A DNA stretch of 64,000 nucleotides from Planctomycetota bacterium (GCA_035384565.1 DAOOIT010000007.1:62001-126000); one strand, 5' to 3'. Numbered from the stretch's first letter, positions 34,279 to 42,836 are shown. A program made the numbers and translations. The notes: a model not told the origin generated them from the letters alone.

Positions 34279-34603
34279 ACCGCCGATTAATGCGCGTTAA
34301 TGGCCCAGAGGCCCCAGGATGCGTTGCGCGCTGGATTCCGGCCCGAGACGCGACTCGCCGCAAGCACGGTGGCCGTATTCACTTGCGTTGAGCGAGCGGC
34401 CCCTCATCGCGGGCCAATGACCCCCAGGTCTCATGTCCGCTCCGGAGGGCTGTAGAGGCCGTTTCTGTGCGTTTTTCGCGGCGACGTAATAGCTTGACAC
34501 ATAGATACTTCGGGCGGTTGGCACCCCTGGCCTTGACTTGGCCCCCGCCGCCGCTACAATCGGCGGCGGTCGCTGGCATCGCCCTTGCCTTCAGGAGCTC
34601 GAC
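34279..34603. other. Intergenic region with UroD-like promoter
   Basis: No gene is seen. It contains an AT-rich palindrome ATTAATGCGCGTTAAT at 34286-34301 just past the radical SAM stop, and the promoter at 34533-34560. A TTGACA at 34494-34499 lacks a matching -10. Confidence 0.55.
34533..34560 (+). promoter_or_regulatory. Promoter for the UroD-like gene at 34604
   Basis: TTGACT, 16 bases, TACAAT. The start near 34567 excludes the in-frame ATG at 34538 and supports ATG 34604, which has AGGAG 6 bases upstream. Confidence 0.8.
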
Positions 34604-35689
34604 ATGGAGTTGCCCCCCCGCGAGCGCGTGCGCCTCGCCCTCGAACACCAGGAGGCCGACCGCGTGGCCATCCACGACAGCCCTTGGGCCACCACTGTCG
34701 CCCGCTGGCACACGGAGGGCCTGCCCGAGAAGGTCGGCCCCCACGAGTTCTTCGGCTACGAGTTCGCCGGCATCGGCCCCGACCTCTCGCTGCGACTGCC
34801 CACCGAGAAGCTTGAGGAAACCGACACCTACGTCACCCAGCGCGGCGCCAACGGCGCCGTCCACCGCAACTGGAAGGGCAAGACCTCTACGCCCGAACTC
34901 GTGGACTTCACAATCAAGACCCGCCGCGACTGGGACGAGCACAAGGCCCGCCTCGCCTTCGATGAGACCCGCCTCAACTGGGAGAACGTCAAGAAGACCC
35001 ACGCGGACGCCCGCAAGAGGGGCCTCTTCCTCACCTTCGGAGGCGGCATCGGCTACGACCACAACTCCGGCAGCCTGCTCGGCCCCGTGCGGCTCCTCAC
35101 CGCCATTGTTGAGGAGCCCGACTGGGTGGCCGAGATCTTCATGATGCAGGCCGACCTCGCCGTCCAGATCGTCGAGGAGCTGTTCGCCCGGGGGATTGAC
35201 TTCGACGCGGCGTTCTATTACGACGACCTGGGCTATAAGAACGGCCTCTTCTTCGCGCCGCGGGCCTACCGCGAGTTGCTCCAGCCCGCCCACCGCCGTT
35301 ACCTCGAGTCGTTCAAGCGCCGCGGCCTGCCCTGCATCCTGCACTCGTGCGGCAACGTCACCGAACTGGTCCCCGACCTCATCGAGACGGGCTGGACCTG
35401 TCTCCAGCCCCTCGAGGTGAAGGCGGGCATGGACCTCTTGGCGTTGAAGAAGAGGTATGGCGACGTGCTGGCCTTCATGGGCGGGATTGACGTGCGAAAG
35501 ATGGCCGCGGCCGACAAGCACCCCAAGGCCCTGGAGGACGAGATCCGCACCAAGGTCGGCACGGCCAAGAAGGGCGGCGGCTATATCTACCACTCCGACC
35601 ACTCCGTGCCCGACAACGTCAGTTTCGCCAGCTACCGCCGCGTGATCGAGCTGGTCCGCAAGCACGGCGCGTATGGCCGCAGGCCGTAG
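34604..35689 (+). CDS. UroD-fold methyltransferase-like protein with intact zinc motif
   Basis: 361 residues. N-terminal PRERVRLALEHQEADRVAI is the usual start of MtaA/CmuA-type UroD homologues. ILHSCGNVTELVPDLIETG near residue 248 carries the His-x-Cys-Gly-Asn zinc site that corrinoid:CoM/THF methyltransferases use, and FMGGIDVRKMA is the following barrel strand. It is probably a methyl-corrinoid methyltransferase relative, not heme biosynthesis: the UroD N-terminal Arg-rich substrate motif is absent. No corrinoid protein gene is adjacent. A strong bidirectional terminator follows. Confidence 0.82.
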   Translation: MELPPRERVRLALEHQEADRVAIHDSPWATTVARWHTEGLPEKVGPHEFFGYEFAGIGPDLSLRLPTEKLEETDTYVTQRGANGAVHRNWKGKTSTPELVDFTIKTRRDWDEHKARLAFDETRLNWENVKKTHADARKRGLFLTFGGGIGYDHNSGSLLGPVRLLTAIVEEPDWVAEIFMMQADLAVQIVEELFARGIDFDAAFYYDDLGYKNGLFFAPRAYRELLQPAHRRYLESFKRRGLPCILHSCGNVTELVPDLIETGWTCLQPLEVKAGMDLLALKKRYGDVLAFMGGIDVRKMAAADKHPKALEDEIRTKVGTAKKGGGYIYHSDHSVPDNVSFASYRRVIELVRKHGAYGRRP

Positions 35690-35698
35690 GGCGGCCCG

Positions 35699-35731
35699 AA
35701 CCTCCCGCAGGTTCCGAACCTGCGGGAGGTT
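35699..35731. terminator. Bidirectional terminator between UroD-like gene and nrdJ
   Basis: Perfect 16-bp stem: AACCTCCCGCAGGTTC (35699-35714) against its complement (35716-35731), with almost no loop. It lies 10 bases after one stop and 44 bases from the convergent nrdJ stop. Confidence 0.75.
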
Positions 35732-35774
35732 AGAGACAGGGCGCGCATACCTGCACGCGGAACCGGCACAGGAG

Positions 35775-37832
35775 CTAGGCCGTCTCGCCTTGCGGCCGCT
35801 CGCAGCGGGTGCAGGCGTCCTCGTCGAGGGCGAGCACCTGGCCGGCCGCCGAGCCGTAGCGGTAGACGGTGATGCCCTTGCAGCGGAGCTTCCAGGCCAG
35901 CTCGAAGATGTGGCGGACGTCGGCCGGGGCGGCGGCCTGCGGGAGGTTGCAGGTTTTCGAGACGGCGCTGTCGGTGTGGCGCTGGAAGGCGGCCTGAAGC
36001 CTTACGTGCCACTCCGGCGCGATGTCGAAGGCCGTGGGGAAGAGGCGCTGGACGCTCTTCGGCACGCCCTTGAGGCCGCGGCACGAGCCGCGGCGGGCGA
36101 TCTCGCGAATCAGGTCGTCGCTGTAGAAGCCGCCCCGCTCGGCCGCCTCGCGGAAGAGGGCGTTCTCCTCGATCAGCGTGGCGCCGTCGAGCACGTGCCG
36201 CACGTAGGAGAGGGCGAAGAGGGGCTCGATGCCGCTGGAGCAGCCCGCGATGATGCTGATGGTGCCCGTGGGCGCCACCGTGGTGCACGTGGCGTTGCGC
36301 AGGGCGGCGAAGCCCCGCTCGGGCCACACGCTGTGGGCGAAGTGGGGGAATGAGCCGCGCCGCTCGCCGAGTTCCTGCGACGCCTTGCGCGCCTCGGCGG
36401 CCACGAAGCCCATGATTCGTTCGGCCAGGGCCACCGCCTCGTCGGAGTCGTAAGGCACGCCCAGCCGGATGAGGGCCTCGGCGAAGCCCATCACGCCCAG
36501 GCCGATCTTGCGGCTCGCCCGCGTGTTCGCCGCAATGGCGTCGAGCGGGTAGCGCGAGGCGTCAATCACGTTGTCCAGGAAGTGCACGCCCTTGCGCGCG
36601 ACATCGGCCAGACGCGCCCAGTCCACCTCGCCGTCGCGGACCATCACGGCGAGGTTGATGGAGCCGAGGTTGCAGGCTTCGTAGGGCAGGAGGGGCTGCT
36701 CGCCGCAGGGATTGGTGGCCTCGATGACGCCCACGGCGGGCGTGGGGTTGTGGCGGTTGATCTCGTCGAGGAACACGAGGCCGGGGTCGCCGCAGCGCCA
36801 GGCCGAGGTGGCGATGAGGTCGAGCATCTCGCGCGCATTGTGGCGGCCCGCCGTCTTGCCGGTGCGTGGGTTCACGAGGTCGTAGTCCCGCCCCTTCGCG
36901 GCGGCGGCCATGAAGGCGTCGGTCACGGCGACCGAGAGGTTGAAGTTGCGCAGCGTCGCCCCGTCGAGCTTGGCGGTGACGAACTCCACGATGTCGGGAT
37001 GGTCCACGCGGAGGATGCCCATGTTGGCGCCGCGGCGCCGGCCGCCCTGCTTGATCGTGTTGGTGGTTTCGTCGTAGACGTGCATGAAGGAGATCGGCCC
37101 GGACGCGACGCCGCCGGTCGAGCGCACGAGGTCGCCCTTAGGGCGCAGGCGCGAGAACGAGAAGCCCGTGCCGCCGCCCGACTGGTGGATGAGGGCCATG
37201 TCGCGCACGGTGTCGAAGATCTCGCGCAGCGAATCGCCCACGGGCAGCACGAAGCAGGCGGCCAGTTGCCCCAGCGGCGTGCCCGCGTTCATCAGCGTGG
37301 GCGAATTGGGCAGGAACTCCAGCCGCACCATCATCTCGAGGAACTCGTGCTCCGCGCGCTCGACATCGGCCTCCGGGTAGTTGGCGTCGGGCGCCGCGAT
37401 GGCGCGGGCCACGCGCACGAACATCTCGTGAGGCGTCTCGGCCACCTCGCCCCGCTCGTCGCGGAGCAGGTAGCGGCGCTCGAGCACCTGGGTGGCGTTG
37501 AGGGGCAGCTTGAGGTCGTCGGCCACGCCGAGCAGGCGCTTCACGCGCCGCAGATCGGCCCGCCGCTGGCGATAGAGGATGTAGGCCTTCGCCAGGTCGG
37601 CCCGGCCCTCGCGCACGAGCACCCGCTCCACCGCGTCCTGGATCTGCTCCACCGTGGGCTGCCTGCGCAGGCGGGCGATGACGCGCGCCGCGCAGCGCTC
37701 GGCGAACGCGGGGTCGGCCGTGCCCACGGCGCGCTGGGCTTTGAGAATGGCCTGGGTGATCTTGCGCGGGTCGAACGCCTCGAGGCGCCCGTTGCGCTTC
37801 ATCACGTGGGTTGGCGGCGGCTTCTTCGCCAT
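35775..37832 (-). CDS. nrdJ: Adenosylcobalamin-dependent (class II) ribonucleotide reductase
   Basis: 685 residues with AGGAAGG upstream of ATG 37832. An N-terminal ATP-cone (KRNGRLEAFDPRKITQAI) provides allosteric control. The catalytic barrel shows LPNSPTLMNAGTPLGQLAACF (first redox Cys), NPCGEQPLLPYEACNLGSI (thiyl Cys and Glu near residue 373) and VAPTGTISIIAGCSSGIEPLF. The C-terminal CTRC pair is the shuttle dithiol. It reduces ribonucleoside diphosphates using B12, needing neither oxygen nor a radical-SAM activase. No nrdR or class I/III genes are nearby. Own promoter at 37859-37887. Confidence 0.95.
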   Translation of the reverse strand: MAKKPPPTHVMKRNGRLEAFDPRKITQAILKAQRAVGTADPAFAERCAARVIARLRRQPTVEQIQDAVERVLVREGRADLAKAYILYRQRRADLRRVKRLLGVADDLKLPLNATQVLERRYLLRDERGEVAETPHEMFVRVARAIAAPDANYPEADVERAEHEFLEMMVRLEFLPNSPTLMNAGTPLGQLAACFVLPVGDSLREIFDTVRDMALIHQSGGGTGFSFSRLRPKGDLVRSTGGVASGPISFMHVYDETTNTIKQGGRRRGANMGILRVDHPDIVEFVTAKLDGATLRNFNLSVAVTDAFMAAAAKGRDYDLVNPRTGKTAGRHNAREMLDLIATSAWRCGDPGLVFLDEINRHNPTPAVGVIEATNPCGEQPLLPYEACNLGSINLAVMVRDGEVDWARLADVARKGVHFLDNVIDASRYPLDAIAANTRASRKIGLGVMGFAEALIRLGVPYDSDEAVALAERIMGFVAAEARKASQELGERRGSFPHFAHSVWPERGFAALRNATCTTVAPTGTISIIAGCSSGIEPLFALSYVRHVLDGATLIEENALFREAAERGGFYSDDLIREIARRGSCRGLKGVPKSVQRLFPTAFDIAPEWHVRLQAAFQRHTDSAVSKTCNLPQAAAPADVRHIFELAWKLRCKGITVYRYGSAAGQVLALDEDACTRCERPQGETA

Positions 37833-37858
37833 CGGCGCCTTCCTCTCCCCTACCGCCT

Positions 37859-37887
37859 ATTCTACGCGGCGCCGCCCGCACACGCAA
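37859..37887 (-). promoter_or_regulatory. Promoter for nrdJ
   Basis: Minus-strand TTGCGT, 17 bases, TAGAAT; leader of about 20 bases. No NrdR-box pair is recognised by eye. Confidence 0.7.
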
Positions 37888-37904
37888 CCGGTGGTGGGGA
37901 GAGA

Positions 37905-38018
37905 TTGGATGAACGGATGAATGGATGAATGGATGATTGGATGATTGGATGGTTGGGTGGTTGGATGGCTGGGCGGGAAACCCGCATTCTTCCATTCATC
38001 CACGCATCCACTCATCCT
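37905..38018. repeat. GGATGAAT inverted repeat, copy 2
   Basis: Left arm 37905-37972 is a run of 8-base words (GGATGAAT, GGATGATT, GGATGGTT); right arm 37990-38018 has the complementary CATTCATCCACGCATCC words. Between them is GGGCGGGAAACCCGC. It lies between the divergent nrdJ and MBL promoters rather than at gene ends. Confidence 0.75.
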
Positions 38019-38021
38019 CTC

Positions 38022-38049
38022 TTGACAGCGCCTGCCCACCCCCTAGAAT
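38022..38049 (+). promoter_or_regulatory. Promoter for the MBL hydrolase gene
   Basis: TTGACA, 16 bases, TAGAAT, 20 bases upstream of ATG 38070. Confidence 0.78.
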
Positions 38050-38069
38050 AGCGGCAGTGAAGGGGTGCT

Positions 38070-38876
38070 ATGGCCAGAGCGTCGGGTGATTACATCAAGT
38101 TCCTCGGCACCGCGGGCGCGCGCTTCGTGATGATCACGCAACGGCGCAGTTCGGCCGGCGTGCTCTATTCGCTCGGCGGGTTCCAGCTTCTCGTGGACCC
38201 CGGCCCCGGCTGCCTGGTCCGGTGCTACGCCAGCCGCCCCAGGGTGGACCCTTCGAAGCTCGACGCCATACTGCTCACCCACGGCCATCTGGACCACGCG
38301 GGCGATGTGAACGTGATGCTCGAGGCGATGACCGAAGGCGGCCACCGCCATCGCGGCACGCTCTTCGCCCCCGGCGAGGCGCTCGACGGCGACCCCATCG
38401 TGATGCGCTACGTGCGCCACTACGTGGGGCGCATCGAGGTGCTCGGCGAGGGGCGGACCTGGGAGCTGACCCCGGGCGTCACCCTCACCACCCCCGTCCG
38501 CCACCTGCACAGCGGCGAGGCCTACGGCCTGCGGCTCGACACGCCGCGCCAGCGTATCAGCCACGTGGCCGACACCTCGTACTTCCCCGAACTCGTGCAG
38601 CACTACGCCCCGTGCGACGTGTTGATCGTGCACATGGTCCTCTATCAGGTGGACCCCGAGCGCAAGAGGCGCATCCTGCACATGGACCTGGCCGATGCGA
38701 CGCGCCTCGTGGGCGAGGTGCGGCCCAAGCTGGCCATCCTCACCCACTTTGGCATGACCGTGCTCGACGCCAAGCCCTGGCTTGTCGCCGAGCGCATGAG
38801 CGAGGAGACGGGCGTGCGCGTGCTCGCCGCACGCGACGGGATGACGTTCGACCTGGATGAATGGATGAGTGGGTGA
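38070..38876 (+). CDS. MBL-fold metallo-hydrolase
   Basis: 268 residues. The metallo-beta-lactamase signature THGHLDHAGD is at residues 70-79, with further His/Asp ligands in VRHLHSGEAYG, SHVADTSYF and LTHFGMTVLD. The position of the last His and the size resemble phosphodiesterase-like MBL proteins of the RNase Z/PhnP side of the superfamily. The substrate is unknown. The last residues, LDEWMSG and the stop, are encoded by the GGATGAAT repeat at 38854-38928, so the natural C-terminus was probably replaced by repeat insertion. Confidence 0.82.
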   Translation: MARASGDYIKFLGTAGARFVMITQRRSSAGVLYSLGGFQLLVDPGPGCLVRCYASRPRVDPSKLDAILLTHGHLDHAGDVNVMLEAMTEGGHRHRGTLFAPGEALDGDPIVMRYVRHYVGRIEVLGEGRTWELTPGVTLTTPVRHLHSGEAYGLRLDTPRQRISHVADTSYFPELVQHYAPCDVLIVHMVLYQVDPERKRRILHMDLADATRLVGEVRPKLAILTHFGMTVLDAKPWLVAERMSEETGVRVLAARDGMTFDLDEWMSG

Positions 38877-38928
38877 GTGGATGGATTTCCGGCGGTCCTC
38901 CACCCATCCAATCATCCAGTCATCCCCC
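38854..38928. repeat. GGATGAAT inverted repeat, copy 3 (overlaps MBL stop)
   Basis: Left arm 38854-38888 (GGATGAATGGATGAGTGG) covers the last codons and stop of the MBL gene; right arm 38899-38928 has CACCCATCCAATCATCCA. The next gene begins 16 bases later. Confidence 0.75.
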
Positions 38929-38943
38929 TCAGGAGTTCACACC

Positions 38944-39480
38944 ATGCCGAAGACCGCGGTTGAGTACACCGACTACCTCAGGGAGACGATGGCTGTCCTC
39001 GCCGACCCCGGCTGCCTGCTCGCCACCCAGGGCAAGGACGGCACGCAGAACGCCATGACCATCGGCTGGGGCACCCTCGGGATCATCTGGGGGCGGCCGG
39101 TCTTCGTCGTCCTCGTCCGCCCCTCGCGCTACACGTGGACGCTGCTCGAGGAGAACGGCGACTTCACCGTGAACGTGCCCCCGCCCGAGCTGCGCCGGGC
39201 CGTGGGCATCTGCGGCTCGAAGTCCCGCCGCGACTACGACAAGTTCATCGAGACCGGCTTGACGCCGGTGCCGAGCGCCCGCGTGGCCGCGCCCCTCATC
39301 GAGGAGTGCGTCGTCACCTACGAGTGCCGCACGATCCACAAGAACCAGGTCATGCCCGACGCCCTGGCGCCCGCCGTGGTGAAGGACTGCTATCGCTCGG
39401 GCGACTTCCACACGCTCTATTACGGGCAGATCCTGGGCGTCCTGGCGGACGCGGATGCGCGCGAGCGGTTGAAGAGTTGA
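38944..39480 (+). CDS. Flavin reductase-like (FMN-binding split barrel) protein
   Basis: 178 residues from ATG 38944 with AGGAG 8 bases upstream. Family motifs are MTIGWGTLGIIWGRPVFVV near residue 38, RPSRYTWTLLEENGDFTVNV and GICGSKSRRDYDKFIETGL. Members bind FMN and act as flavin reductases or as electron-carrier flavoredoxins in anaerobes. It is 67 bases downstream of the MBL gene and followed by fucK after a palindromic repeat. No catalytic partner is identified. Confidence 0.82.
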   Translation: MPKTAVEYTDYLRETMAVLADPGCLLATQGKDGTQNAMTIGWGTLGIIWGRPVFVVLVRPSRYTWTLLEENGDFTVNVPPPELRRAVGICGSKSRRDYDKFIETGLTPVPSARVAAPLIEECVVTYECRTIHKNQVMPDALAPAVVKDCYRSGDFHTLYYGQILGVLADADARERLKS

Positions 39481-39481
39481 G

Positions 39482-39507
39482 CGCGGGGCAGCGACGCCCC
39501 GCCTACA
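39482..39507 (+). repeat. Palindromic repeat, GGGGC-AGNGAC-GCCCC family, copy 3
   Basis: GCGGGGC, AGCGAC, GCCCCGC, CTAC directly after the flavin reductase stop. Nearly identical to the copies at 5125-5153 and inside argS. Confidence 0.7.
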
Positions 39508-39528
39508 GCACGAGAGAGGAGACTCCCA

Positions 39529-41034
39529 ATGGCCCGCCGCATTGCCCTCGTGATGGACTGTGGCTCCACCACCACCCGCGTCGTGGCTGTGGACGAGCGG
39601 GGCCGGCTCGTCGCCCAGGCGGGCGCGCGCAGCGGCCCCAGCCCGCAACTCGGCGGCGACAAGAGCTGGGTCGTGTGGGACCTCGACGCGCTGTGGACGC
39701 GTCTCGCCCGGCTCACAAGACAAGTGTGCGCGAGGATCAGGCCGAGCGACCTCGCGGCCGTCACCATCACCACGTGGGGCGCCGACGGGGCGCCCGTGGC
39801 CGCCGACGGCACACTCACCTATCCCCCCATCTGCTGGCAGTGTCCCCGCACCGCGCCCACCGCCGAGGCGATCACGAAGAGGGTGTCGGCCTGGGACCTC
39901 TTCCGCACCACGGGCTACCAGGTGATTTCGTTCAACACGCTGCTCCGGCTCCTGTGGCTCCGCGAGAACGCCCCGGAGGCTCTCGACGGCGCGAAGGCCT
40001 GGATGATGATGGCCGGCCTGCTCAGCCACCGCCTGTGCGGCGAAATGAGCATGGACTACACGGGCGCCTCGACGATGATGGCGATGGACCTGGCCCGCCG
40101 CACCTGGTCGCCGAAGCTGCTCAAGCTGGCCGGCGTGGACGCCAGCTTCTTCCCCCGCTTCGTGGAATCGGGCGAGACCATCGGCACGGTCACGGCGAAG
40201 ACGAGCCGAGCGACGGGCATCCCCGCCGGCACGCCCGTCACCGCCGCGGGCCACGACACGCAGTTCGCCCCCATCGGCTCCGGCGCTCGCCCGGGCGAAG
40301 CCATCCTGAGCAGCGGCACGTGGGAAATCCTCATGGCCCGCGTGCCAAGGTTCACCGCCAACCGCGCCGGCTTCGATGGCGGCCTCATCATCGAGGCCGA
40401 TGCCCTCCCCGGCCTCTTCAACCCCCAACTGCTGATGATGGGCTCGGGCGTGCTGGAGTGGCTGGCGAGGCACTTCTACGCCGACGTGAGCGAGACGCCG
40501 AAACTCTACCCCACGATGATCGGCGAGGCGGCGGCGCTCGCTCCGGGCGCGGGCGGGGTCACGCTCATCCCGAGCTTCGTGGCTGGCACCGGGCCCACCA
40601 AGCGCTACGGCACGCTGGGCACGGTTCTCGGCCTCACCATCTCGACACAACGGGGCCAGGTCTACCGCGCGGCGCTCGAGGGGCTGGCCTGCCAGCTTCA
40701 GTTGGCGATTGAAATGCTCAAGACCGCAACGGGCTTCGCACCCAAGGGCATCCGCGTCGTGGGCGGGGGTTCGAAGAACGACCTGTGGAACCAGATTCGC
40801 GCCGACGTCACCGGCCTGCCCGTCACCACCATCGAGCAGAAGGAAGCCACGGTCCTGGGCGCGGCCATCTGCGCCTTCGTCGGCACGGGCGTCTACCCAT
40901 CGGTGAAGGCGGCCCAGAAGGCGATGAGGCTGAATGAGACGGTCTTCCGCCCGTCGAGGCAGCGCGATGCCTATCAGAAGCTCTACGCAGCTTACAAGGC
41001 TGTCCTCCCGAGGCTCAAGCCGCACTATTCGTGA
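39529..41034 (+). CDS. fucK: L-fuculokinase-like FGGY carbohydrate kinase
   Basis: 501 residues. An FGGY kinase with N-terminal ALVMDCGSTTTRVVAVDERG, VTITTWGADGAPV, YPPICWQCPRTAP, SFNTLLRLLWLRENAPE, AGHDTQFAPIGSGA and ILSSGTWEILMAR, then RAALEGLACQLQ and VVGGGSKNDLWNQIRAD. These blocks follow the E. coli L-fuculokinase closely (CPRTA, AGHDTQFA and SGTWEILM are characteristic). It phosphorylates L-fuculose, or a related ketose, with ATP. No fucI or fucA lies alongside. The stop codon is part of a 32-bp inverted repeat. Confidence 0.86.
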   Translation: MARRIALVMDCGSTTTRVVAVDERGRLVAQAGARSGPSPQLGGDKSWVVWDLDALWTRLARLTRQVCARIRPSDLAAVTITTWGADGAPVAADGTLTYPPICWQCPRTAPTAEAITKRVSAWDLFRTTGYQVISFNTLLRLLWLRENAPEALDGAKAWMMMAGLLSHRLCGEMSMDYTGASTMMAMDLARRTWSPKLLKLAGVDASFFPRFVESGETIGTVTAKTSRATGIPAGTPVTAAGHDTQFAPIGSGARPGEAILSSGTWEILMARVPRFTANRAGFDGGLIIEADALPGLFNPQLLMMGSGVLEWLARHFYADVSETPKLYPTMIGEAAALAPGAGGVTLIPSFVAGTGPTKRYGTLGTVLGLTISTQRGQVYRAALEGLACQLQLAIEMLKTATGFAPKGIRVVGGGSKNDLWNQIRADVTGLPVTTIEQKEATVLGAAICAFVGTGVYPSVKAAQKAMRLNETVFRPSRQRDAYQKLYAAYKAVLPRLKPHYS

Positions 41035-41148
41035 AACGTGATGCGTGATACGTGATGCGTGATACGTGATAGGACGGAGGAGGAGCCACGAAACCTCTGC
41101 TCCTTGTCTTCTCTTCTCACGCATCACGTATCACGCATCACGTTTCAC
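41031..41148. repeat. CGTGATRCG inverted repeat, copy 3, filling the fucK/UroD intergenic gap
   Basis: Perfect 32-bp arms 41031-41062 and 41117-41148 (GTGAAACGTGATGCGTGA and onward), loop of 54 bases. The left arm contains the fucK stop; the right arm ends one base before the convergent UroD-like stop. The element therefore occupies the whole gap. Confidence 0.85.
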
Positions 41149-41149
41149 G

Positions 41150-42334
41150 CTACCTCATCTCCCTCCATGCTTCGATCAGCGCCATTGTGTTCCGCCACAC
41201 CTCGTCCGATGTGTCGCGGATATTGTCCACGGGGCTGAGGATGAAGCCGTCGGGGCCCAGGGTGTCGAGGGCCAGGCGGACGGCCTCGCGAATCCCCTCG
41301 GGCGTGCCGCGCTCGACCGTGAGGAAGCCGTTCACGCCGCCCCAGAGGGCCAGCTTGCCCGCCGTGCGACGCTTCATCTCGGCCATGTCCGTGCCTTTGC
41401 CCTGAATCGGGTCCACGCCGATCAACACGTCCACGCCCGCCTCGATGATCATGTCGAGGAGGGGCATGGCGCCGCTGGTGAGGATGTAGCCGAACTTCGC
41501 CCCCGCCTGGTGGGCCATCCTCACCTCGGCCGCGAGGCGGGGGAACAGGAAGCGGCGATAGAGCGCCGGCGACCAGAAGTCCGTGCCCTCGTACCAGGCT
41601 CGGCGAACGAGCAGGTCGGGCTTCGCGTCGAGCATCACCTCCATCCGCCAGTGATTCCAGCGGCTCACGACGTCGAGGACGGCGTCGAGCAGTTCGGGCT
41701 GGTCCATCGCCATCATCACGGAGTCCTGGAGCCCGCAGAGCCAGGCGAGCGCGTCGGCGCCGATGCCCCAGCCGGCAGCGGAGAGCAGGCCGCGCTCGTG
41801 GGCGAAGCGGGTGCCCTTGGCCCAGAGCTGGCGGGTGCGGCTCAGTTCGTGCCGCCGCGGCGGGGCCAGAAGGTAGCGGAGCGCGGGCAGGTCATCGGAG
41901 CGCGTCACCAGCGGCTTCGTCGCGCGGGCCTCGATGTAGTCGTCGAGGAACGGCACGTGGTCGCCGGACGCCCAGTCGTCGGTCTGCTGCACGGTGCAGG
42001 CGAGCGTGCCGGCGGGCGTGGCGTATTCCTTGTGAAGGAGCGGGTAGCGTTCGCCCTTCACCACTTCGCGCCACTCGCGCACTCGGACCTCGGGGCCGAA
42101 GGTCACGGGCGGCCCAGGCGCATCGCCGGCGTCCCTCACCTCATCGGCGTTCAGGTGCCAGAGGTCCACCACGGGGTCGAGGCCCAGTTCCACCTGGCGT
42201 TCGAAGAACTCGAACGGGCCGGCGCACCGCTGCTCGCACGCCGAGAAGATCATGAACGACAGCGGCACATAGTCCGCCGCCTTCCCCTCGATGGCGCAAA
42301 GCATTCGCTCGCGGGAGGACATTGCTTCCGACAT
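41150..42334 (-). CDS. UroD-fold protein lacking the zinc motif
   Basis: 394 residues from ATG 42334 (GGAGG 6 bases upstream). N-terminal SSRERMLCAIEGKAADYVPL and C-terminal LALWGGVNGFLTVERGTPE mark the UroD/MtaA-like fold, and LDTLGPDGFILSPVDNI is the last strand. At the place of the His-x-Cys zinc site it has KFGYILTSGAM, with neither ligand, so chemistry must differ from corrinoid methyltransferases. It is longer and clearly diverged from the copies at 20429 and 34604. Neighbouring fucK is convergent, not cotranscribed. Confidence 0.76.
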   Translation of the reverse strand: MSEAMSSRERMLCAIEGKAADYVPLSFMIFSACEQRCAGPFEFFERQVELGLDPVVDLWHLNADEVRDAGDAPGPPVTFGPEVRVREWREVVKGERYPLLHKEYATPAGTLACTVQQTDDWASGDHVPFLDDYIEARATKPLVTRSDDLPALRYLLAPPRRHELSRTRQLWAKGTRFAHERGLLSAAGWGIGADALAWLCGLQDSVMMAMDQPELLDAVLDVVSRWNHWRMEVMLDAKPDLLVRRAWYEGTDFWSPALYRRFLFPRLAAEVRMAHQAGAKFGYILTSGAMPLLDMIIEAGVDVLIGVDPIQGKGTDMAEMKRRTAGKLALWGGVNGFLTVERGTPEGIREAVRLALDTLGPDGFILSPVDNIRDTSDEVWRNTMALIEAWREMR

Positions 42335-42793
42335 TCCTGGCCTCCAAACGTCGCGGTTTCCGCCGCTGGCTCCCGTCGCGACAAGCGTCCCGCTTGGCGA
42401 ACGGGCGGAGAAGCCGCAAGCGGAACGCTCGCGGCTACGTCAACCACAAGTCCCTGCGGTGCCAGAAGGCTGCCCATCCAAAGCCACCTCACGGACTCCG
42501 TCTTCGGCTTGATGGGGATGTCCTCGATCGGGACTCCCTCGTCAGGGTCGGTCTCCTCCGTCACGTCTCCTTCCTGCACCGGCTCCGGAACCGGGGCCGG
42601 GGACTTGTAAATCCCGGGAAGAGCTATATCGTGGAATCCGGGCTTGAGGGCCGTCTTGGCTGGGGAGGAGGGTGATTCCGGGGTCGCGGTAGGCCGCCAG
42701 GCGGCCCGACTCGGCGCAGCCGGCCACACACACGGCGGCAACGGCGCCCAGGAGGATGCAGAACTCTGTGGTCGCAAGCCCACGCTTCCTCAC
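42250..42793 (-). pseudogene. Frameshifted small lipoprotein gene
   Basis: A good promoter (42837-42864) precedes GTG 42793, which starts a lipoprotein signal ATTEFCILLGAVAAVCVAGC. In this frame coding character is lost after about 42660 and a stop occurs at 42542. The minus-strand +1-shifted frame is then strongly GC3-biased and reads LKPGFHDIALPGIYKSPAP and an acidic stretch PDEGVPIEDIPIKPK, running on to 42250, overlapping the next gene. The simplest reading is one gene broken by a frameshift near 42660; a sequencing error is possible. Its distal part contains a REP-like palindrome. Confidence 0.5.
42378..42435. repeat. REP-like palindrome upstream of the UroD-like gene
   Basis: Arms around CAAGCGTCCCGCTTG (from 42378) and CAAGCGGAACGCTCG (to 42435) are complementary with a few mismatches. 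It lies in the distal part of the broken lipoprotein gene. Confidence 0.5.
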
Positions 42794-42836
42794 CAGAATC
42801 GCCTCTGGCGGGTGCGGCAATGTCCCATAGCCTGTG

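Noticed and set aside
34494..34499. TTGACA as -35 of a second promoter before the UroD-like gene
   Set aside because: No -10-like hexamer lies 15-19 bases downstream.
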